A stretch of DNA of 64,000 bases from Adiantum capillus-veneris (Eukaryota; Streptophyta; Polypodiopsida; Polypodiales; Pteridaceae): NCBI GenBank assembly GCA_014529385.2, contig CM043952.1, forward strand, positions 58,986,119 to 59,050,118, in the 5' to 3' direction. The notes below the pieces were generated by a model that had not been told where the DNA came from, did not search any database, and saw nothing but the letters and a program-made list of their open reading frames with translations. Both the position numbers and the translations under genes were made by a program. This document shows, piece after piece, positions 59,491 to 64,000 of the stretch (positions are counted from its first letter, which is position 1; the number at the start of each line of letters is the position of its first letter).

Positions 59491-62103
59491 TATGAAAATT
59501 ATGAACCCTCTAGGGGCCCTTTGGGATTAAAGTTAATTAGAGGCCAGCCAATAGGAAGAGGGTGGTGGACACACTCTATACCCTCAAAAAAGTAGGGGGA
59601 CAAGGTAGCCTTACACCTCTTAATGGCCTCTTACCTAGTGAGAAGGTAAGGGAGGTGGCTAGGGGAAAGCGATCGGCGGGGGGGGGGGGGGGACCGCTTT
59701 GACCTCTTTTCCTCCACTTTTTGGCTCTGATTTAAAAATACACTAAAAAAATTCAAATTTTCAAAAAAAATCAAATTTCAATTTTTTCCTCCTTAAAAGG
59801 TCCGCAAACTTATTTCATGGCTCAAAAACGTATTTTTGACCTCCAAAAGTAAAAAATGTATACTAAAAATTCCAAAAAATTGAATTTTTCCAAAAAAGCT
59901 CAAAACATCATTTCCCACCCTCCAAAGTCTTTCCAAACCTATTCTATAGCTAAAAAGTGATTTCTCTCTCTACAAACTCTTTTCTAAGCTCTCCATTGCT
60001 GCAACAACCACATGCACCCCCTATAGTCCAGCATTATCTCTCTGCTAGCTTTCTCCCACCTCCATTGTAGCACCAAGCAAGCTCCTCCTCCATCTCTTCC
60101 CCTTGTCCACCACATAGTTTCACACCAAGCTAGCTACTCTTCCTTCACTCACCTCCATTACACCATGAAACAAGATTTTACTCCTTCTACTTTCATTCAC
60201 TCACACTACATGTAAACCTCTACTCCCGAAGATGGCAAAAGTATGAGCTCACATGACTTGCATACCACAACAATAGGAGGTGTGAATAGTGTGTGGGCAT
60301 TGCAAGGGTTCATCTCCAATATAAAAATAAAATGGTAAGAAAAATACCCTTGTAGCTTACATTCAGAGCTTAAAATCATCTCCATCTTTAAGTTTATCAT
60401 GCTGGAGAGAACAAACCTCTTTATGGCTTTCAATGTTTAGGCTTCATACTCATAACACTGGGTGGTGCTATTTTTTTGATGGCTTTGGTGCACCATCTAT
60501 AGTTGTGTAGCATGTGATTGAGTCTCACAATGCAAGTATATTGTGTTATCTATGGAGAGTCATCAAAGATTTTTCTTATAATTTATTCTTTATATAGTAG
60601 TCATTAGATTATTATTTTGTACTTTATAACTTTGTGCTCACATAATATGTTGTTTACTTCTAGAGTCAACTTCTTTCAGAGGACATGAGCAAGCAACCAT
60701 GTGCAGAGATGGAAATCACTCTATTTTTGTTCCGTGAGGAACCTTTCAGTACGATGTCGAAGGATTTTGAAAAGAATAGTAGAATTTTTGTAGAATCTTG
60801 AACCAATAGGTACTCTCTAAGAGCTCTTAGAAAAGCCATCCAAATAGTACAACTATCTTCCCTAGTGTCATAGACACACAAGTACTCATGTATATGAATC
60901 TCTAGATGAGGAAGACAAATACTAGTAAGAGAAACCTAACAACAACAACATTGTCTCCGTTTGTAATTATTTTCATGAGGCTGGATTTCTCTAAAAATGC
61001 AATATAAATATGTTTTTTTTAAAAATGGTGTCGCATTGAGTAAGAGTATTTAATTTAGATTACTAGAGTTTCATACAGATTTGAGAAATATTGTTGAACT
61101 TTATGGATATTTTGATTTGCCTATAAGATGTTTCAAGTCTCAAGTTTTAATCTCCGCCATAAAGAAATTCAAGCAATATTTTGATTTCAGTTTAATCATT
61201 AATGGTTATTCTTATTAAAGTGGATCATAACCTTTGTCAAGATGTCCTCATTTGGGGATGCTGAATATATATCATTAGCCTTGTTTCACAAGTTGAGAAA
61301 GCTAAATTCTTGCTTTCCAACATGTTATTGTTTCCATACTATGCCTATGCCAAGCTTGACTTAGAGGAATGACAACTTGAGATGGAGGTGTCGATGTATA
61401 GGTCGACTTGAGATGGAGGTGTCGATGTATAGGGGTGACTTATTATCGACTCGTGTTTCATCATACATATATAGTAAAGCCTTTGAGTTTCCACCTTTTT
61501 GAGTAGTGTTGACAAGTTTTTGGTATCAAATCTTCTTAAATATCCCTATTCATGAGCTATAGATAGCTATTTCTTTGGTATTGCTAAAGATAATACCAAT
61601 AGCTATTACCTTGTGAACTTAACTGTTAATTGCGGATTTTATTTTTACTATGTAGCTCATTTGGATAGAGAAAGTGTAAACATAAATTATAGATACATGC
61701 ATTGTTAACATAGAAGATATGTACCACTCGAGCCTATGTAAACTGCTAATCAGGAAACCTTGGTTGGATACTATAACAATAGGGGTCACATGTGGTTTGA
61801 AATACCAAAGAGATGGCTTAACCAAAACATTCCCAAGAACACGAGTTGGACACAAGGAAGTAAAAATTGGCTCCTTGTTTGTTCGATTTCTAGTGTTGAA
61901 TGTTTAGTCCACAGGATTTATGAGGCCTTTGACCTCGGGAGTTCACTAAAAGTATACGTAACATAGCACACATGTTCAACAGAAGGGATTTTATATTCTT
62001 GTAAAGTTACAGAAACATGTGTAGATAAGGCCTATAAGGGGTACTTTTAATCCATTATGGTGAACGCACATGATGTAGGAAAATTTTACATAGTAAATGT
62101 TCC
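59491..62103. other. Non-coding interval with a G15 run
   Basis: 2.6 kb with no recognisable gene. It contains a run of about 15 G at 59678-59692 and a 31-bp tandem duplication at 61375-61436 (core ACTTGAGATGGAGGTGTCGA). Several frames of about 60-78 codons look random. Confidence 0.45.
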
Positions 62104-62215
62104 AGACCTTTGAACACAGAGAAAAAGGGGCGGGGGGGTTGCTCTGATTACATCAAACGCTACACCTCTATCTCATGGCCATGCATTAAAAAAGCCGCTA
62201 TTTATCATTATAAGG
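62104..62215 (+). repeat. Truncated, diverged copy of the 450-bp unit
   Basis: A G-run followed by TGCTCTGATTACATC...TATCTCATG parallels the start of the full units at 62216 and 62668. Confidence 0.55.
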
Positions 62216-62331
62216 CCCCAGGGGGGGAGCTTCTGCTCTTTGTACATCTAACTGACATCCTTATCTCATGCTCATACACAATAATTTTGCAAATTTCTGT
62301 CATGTAAAGGCCCCTAGGGCCCTCAACAAGA

Positions 62332-62402
62332 GTGGCCACAATGGTGCGCGAAATGCCCATCCAAAAGTCTCGAATGGGCATTTCGCGCGTCCTTGCGGCC
62401 AC
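62332..62402. repeat. Hairpin in unit 1
   Basis: Arms GCGCGAAATGCCCAT (62346-62360) and ATGGGCATTTCGCGC (62374-62388) pair perfectly over 15 bp around a 13-nt loop. An outer GTGGCC/GGCCAC pair extends the stem. Confidence 0.85.
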
Positions 62403-62785
62403 TTTTTTAGTGTTGAACTTTTAGGCTGTGATGCAAAAAAATCATACCTTGCTCGGATTCTCCAAAAATCAACATGCAAGTTGGAAATTTCTTAAAAAAT
62501 GATGTAAAAAAGACATTTCTTACTTTTTCCTTAATCTACGGGCTCCTACGAGCGTTAAAACCATGGAATCTAAAAATACTCGAAGAACCAATGTTTTTTA
62601 TTGTGTTAAGGACTGTATTTCCTACATACAAGACTTTCCCAAAATCTCACCCTAACACCTTCAAAGGCACCAGGGGGGGAGCTCTTGCTCTCTGTACATT
62701 TAACTTACATCCTTATCTCATGCTCATACACAATAACTTTGCAAATTTTTGCCATGTAAAGGCCCCCAAGTCCCTCAGCAAGAGT

Positions 62786-62852
62786 GGCCACAAGGGCGCA
62801 CGAAATGCCCATCCAAAAGTCCCGGATGGGCATTCCACACGCCCTTATGGCC
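62786..62852. repeat. Hairpin in unit 2
   Basis: Inner stem AATGCCCATCC (62804-62814) with GGATGGGCATT (62824-62834); middle stem AAGGGCG (62792-62798) with CGCCCTT (62840-62846); outer GGCCA with TGGCC. Some stem base pairs differ from unit 1. Confidence 0.82.
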
Positions 62853-63117
62853 TCTTTTTTTTTATAGTGTTGAACTTTTAGGCTGTGATGCAAAAAAATC
62901 ATATCTTGCTCGGATTCTCCAAAAATCAATGTGCAAGTTGGCAATTTCTTAAAAAATGATGTATAACATACATTTCTTACTTTTTCCTTAATCTATGGGC
63001 TCTAACGAGCATTAAAACCATGGAGTCTGAAAATACTCAAAGATCCAATTTATTGTGTTAAGGACTATATTTCCTACATACAAAACTTTCCCAAAATCTT
63101 GTCCTAACACCTTCAAA

Positions 63118-63999
63118 AGTGGCTTCCAAGGAGTGCCCTCGGTCAAACTTTGAAACTGAAGAAAAATAACCAGAATGAACTCCTAGACTGTGTACAAATA
63201 TTAAAATAACCAAAATTTCTTTCAAAAAAAAGGTTATTGCTAAAAATTTGAAAATAGGCTTCCCTTGGAATTCCCACAACAATAGAAATCAAAGGGTTCA
63301 AGGACAGGTGTGGCATCGAGGTTTATTCCGTCAAGATCTCTTGTACTTTATCAAGTCTTTTCATGTACAATCTTACCAAAAAAAACAAATTTACACTTTA
63401 AATGACTACAAATATTTTTTAACTTATCAAAAAATCTAAAATATGGTAGACCTAGAATGCTCTTACACATCAACAAACAAAAAAGTCCAAATTTCTTCTC
63501 ATTAACTTTGATAAACATACATCTATGAACAACTTCCAAGGGGTAGTGCGGTCATAGTTCTTACATCCATTCCATGACATGGTATGCTCATGGGGTGACC
63601 TATCACATGAAACTATCTTTGGTGGGGGTACCCTCATGTTAGGAAAGGGTGTGTTGCTGATGAAAAGCTATTGTATTTTCCTACTAGGGATCTCTCCATG
63701 TTAGCATAATGATTGTTGGTGTAGTGGGAGCCACATTGCTTGAAGAGAGCTTTGTGCCATCGTACAAGCTTCGTGTTATGCCAGTTCCTTGAGCCATTCT
63801 TGCAAACAACGCCACTCAACTACCATCGTAAGAGGTCACCTTGTATCATGACGCGTTAAAGACATGTTCTTCAAACAAAAACATATATCAATTCAACATT
63901 TGTAGCTATATAATAAAGACACTTGTTAAGTATATGTTGTACAAATTTGCAAGTATTTCCATCCAATAATCCTAAATATACATTAGGATGAGATTACCC
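63118..63999. other. Non-coding interval
   Basis: 880 bp, AT-rich, in which I see no gene or defined element. Confidence 0.4.
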
Positions 64000-64000
64000 A

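Larger units (their letters stand above)
62216..63117 (+). repeat. Two tandem 450-bp units with an internal hairpin
   Basis: Unit 1 is 62216-62667 and unit 2 is 62668 to about 63117 (offset 452). They share a G7 run, TATCTCATGCTCATACACAA, GTTGAACTTTTAGGCTGTGA, TTACTTTTTCCTTAATCTA and TTTCCTACATACAA. Each contains an imperfect hairpin (62332-62402; 62786-62852). Open frames crossing the hairpin exist on both strands but are not conserved as protein. Confidence 0.88.

Noticed and set aside
61719-61966. Two overlapping frames of 62-68 codons
   Set aside because: Read in different frames of the same DNA with no known motif; no support for either.
62474-62881. A 135-codon frame crossing the second hairpin unit
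   Set aside because: Its resemblance to neighbouring frames comes from the tandem DNA repeat and the inverted repeat, not from protein conservation; both strands are open.

Overview
This window is repeat-rich nuclear DNA from a land plant with a large, transposon-filled genome. The evidence is two Ty1/copia elements with tRNA-iMet-type primer binding sites, several Ty3/gypsy elements, a MULE-like transposase with a SWIM zinc finger, an APE-type LINE and long (CT)n arrays. No intact host gene, tRNA or rRNA gene was recognised. The style of the elements (gypsy gag with a KGGM tail, LINE ORF1 with coiled coil and RRM-like region) would fit a seed-free plant such as a fern, or a gymnosperm, but the sequence alone does not fix the lineage.

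Layout. 1-6715: a leader-like region carrying a roughly 280-bp periodic 18-bp palindrome, split by copia element A (377-5556, minus strand, 5-bp target duplication CAGTG). 6716-7825: a Ty3/gypsy gag (G0), cut off exactly where gypsy G1 starts (7826). G1 (7826-16473) has LTRs, gag, protease, RT, RNase H and integrase, all broken. Its 3' LTR is truncated at 16473 and followed by a MULE-like SWIM transposase pseudogene (16474-19626) and a 518-bp tandem repeat. 20884-25910: a gag/protease-only LTR element (G2) with no RT, two retropepsin-like regions and a Trp-rich repeat, followed by an LTR-like region. 27007-31629: a nearly full-length LINE between two (CT)n arrays, with about 300 bp of copia gag/protease DNA inside its ORF2.

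31.8-51.5 kb holds mostly non-coding dispersed repeats, two rearranged copies of an unrecognised minus-strand gag-like family (35.2-37.3 and 42.1-47.1 kb), a foldback element (33.5 kb) and a 1.3-kb non-autonomous DNA transposon (45666-46986). That transposon sits in a TTAA site whose unoccupied paralogue lies at about 42.88 kb. 51.5-59.5 kb is a minus-strand gypsy remnant (C) split by a young-looking but heavily damaged copia element B (53005-58419, TSD GGAAA). 59.5-64 kb is non-coding apart from a 450-bp tandem repeat that contains a conserved hairpin.

How the parts work together: the genes encode self-replication machinery (Gag, protease, RT/RNase H, integrase; LINE ORF1/ORF2; transposase). 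Essentially all are disabled by stops, frameshifts and nested insertions, so the window reads as layered insertion history rather than a working gene set. Coordinates of broken genes span the recognisable homology.
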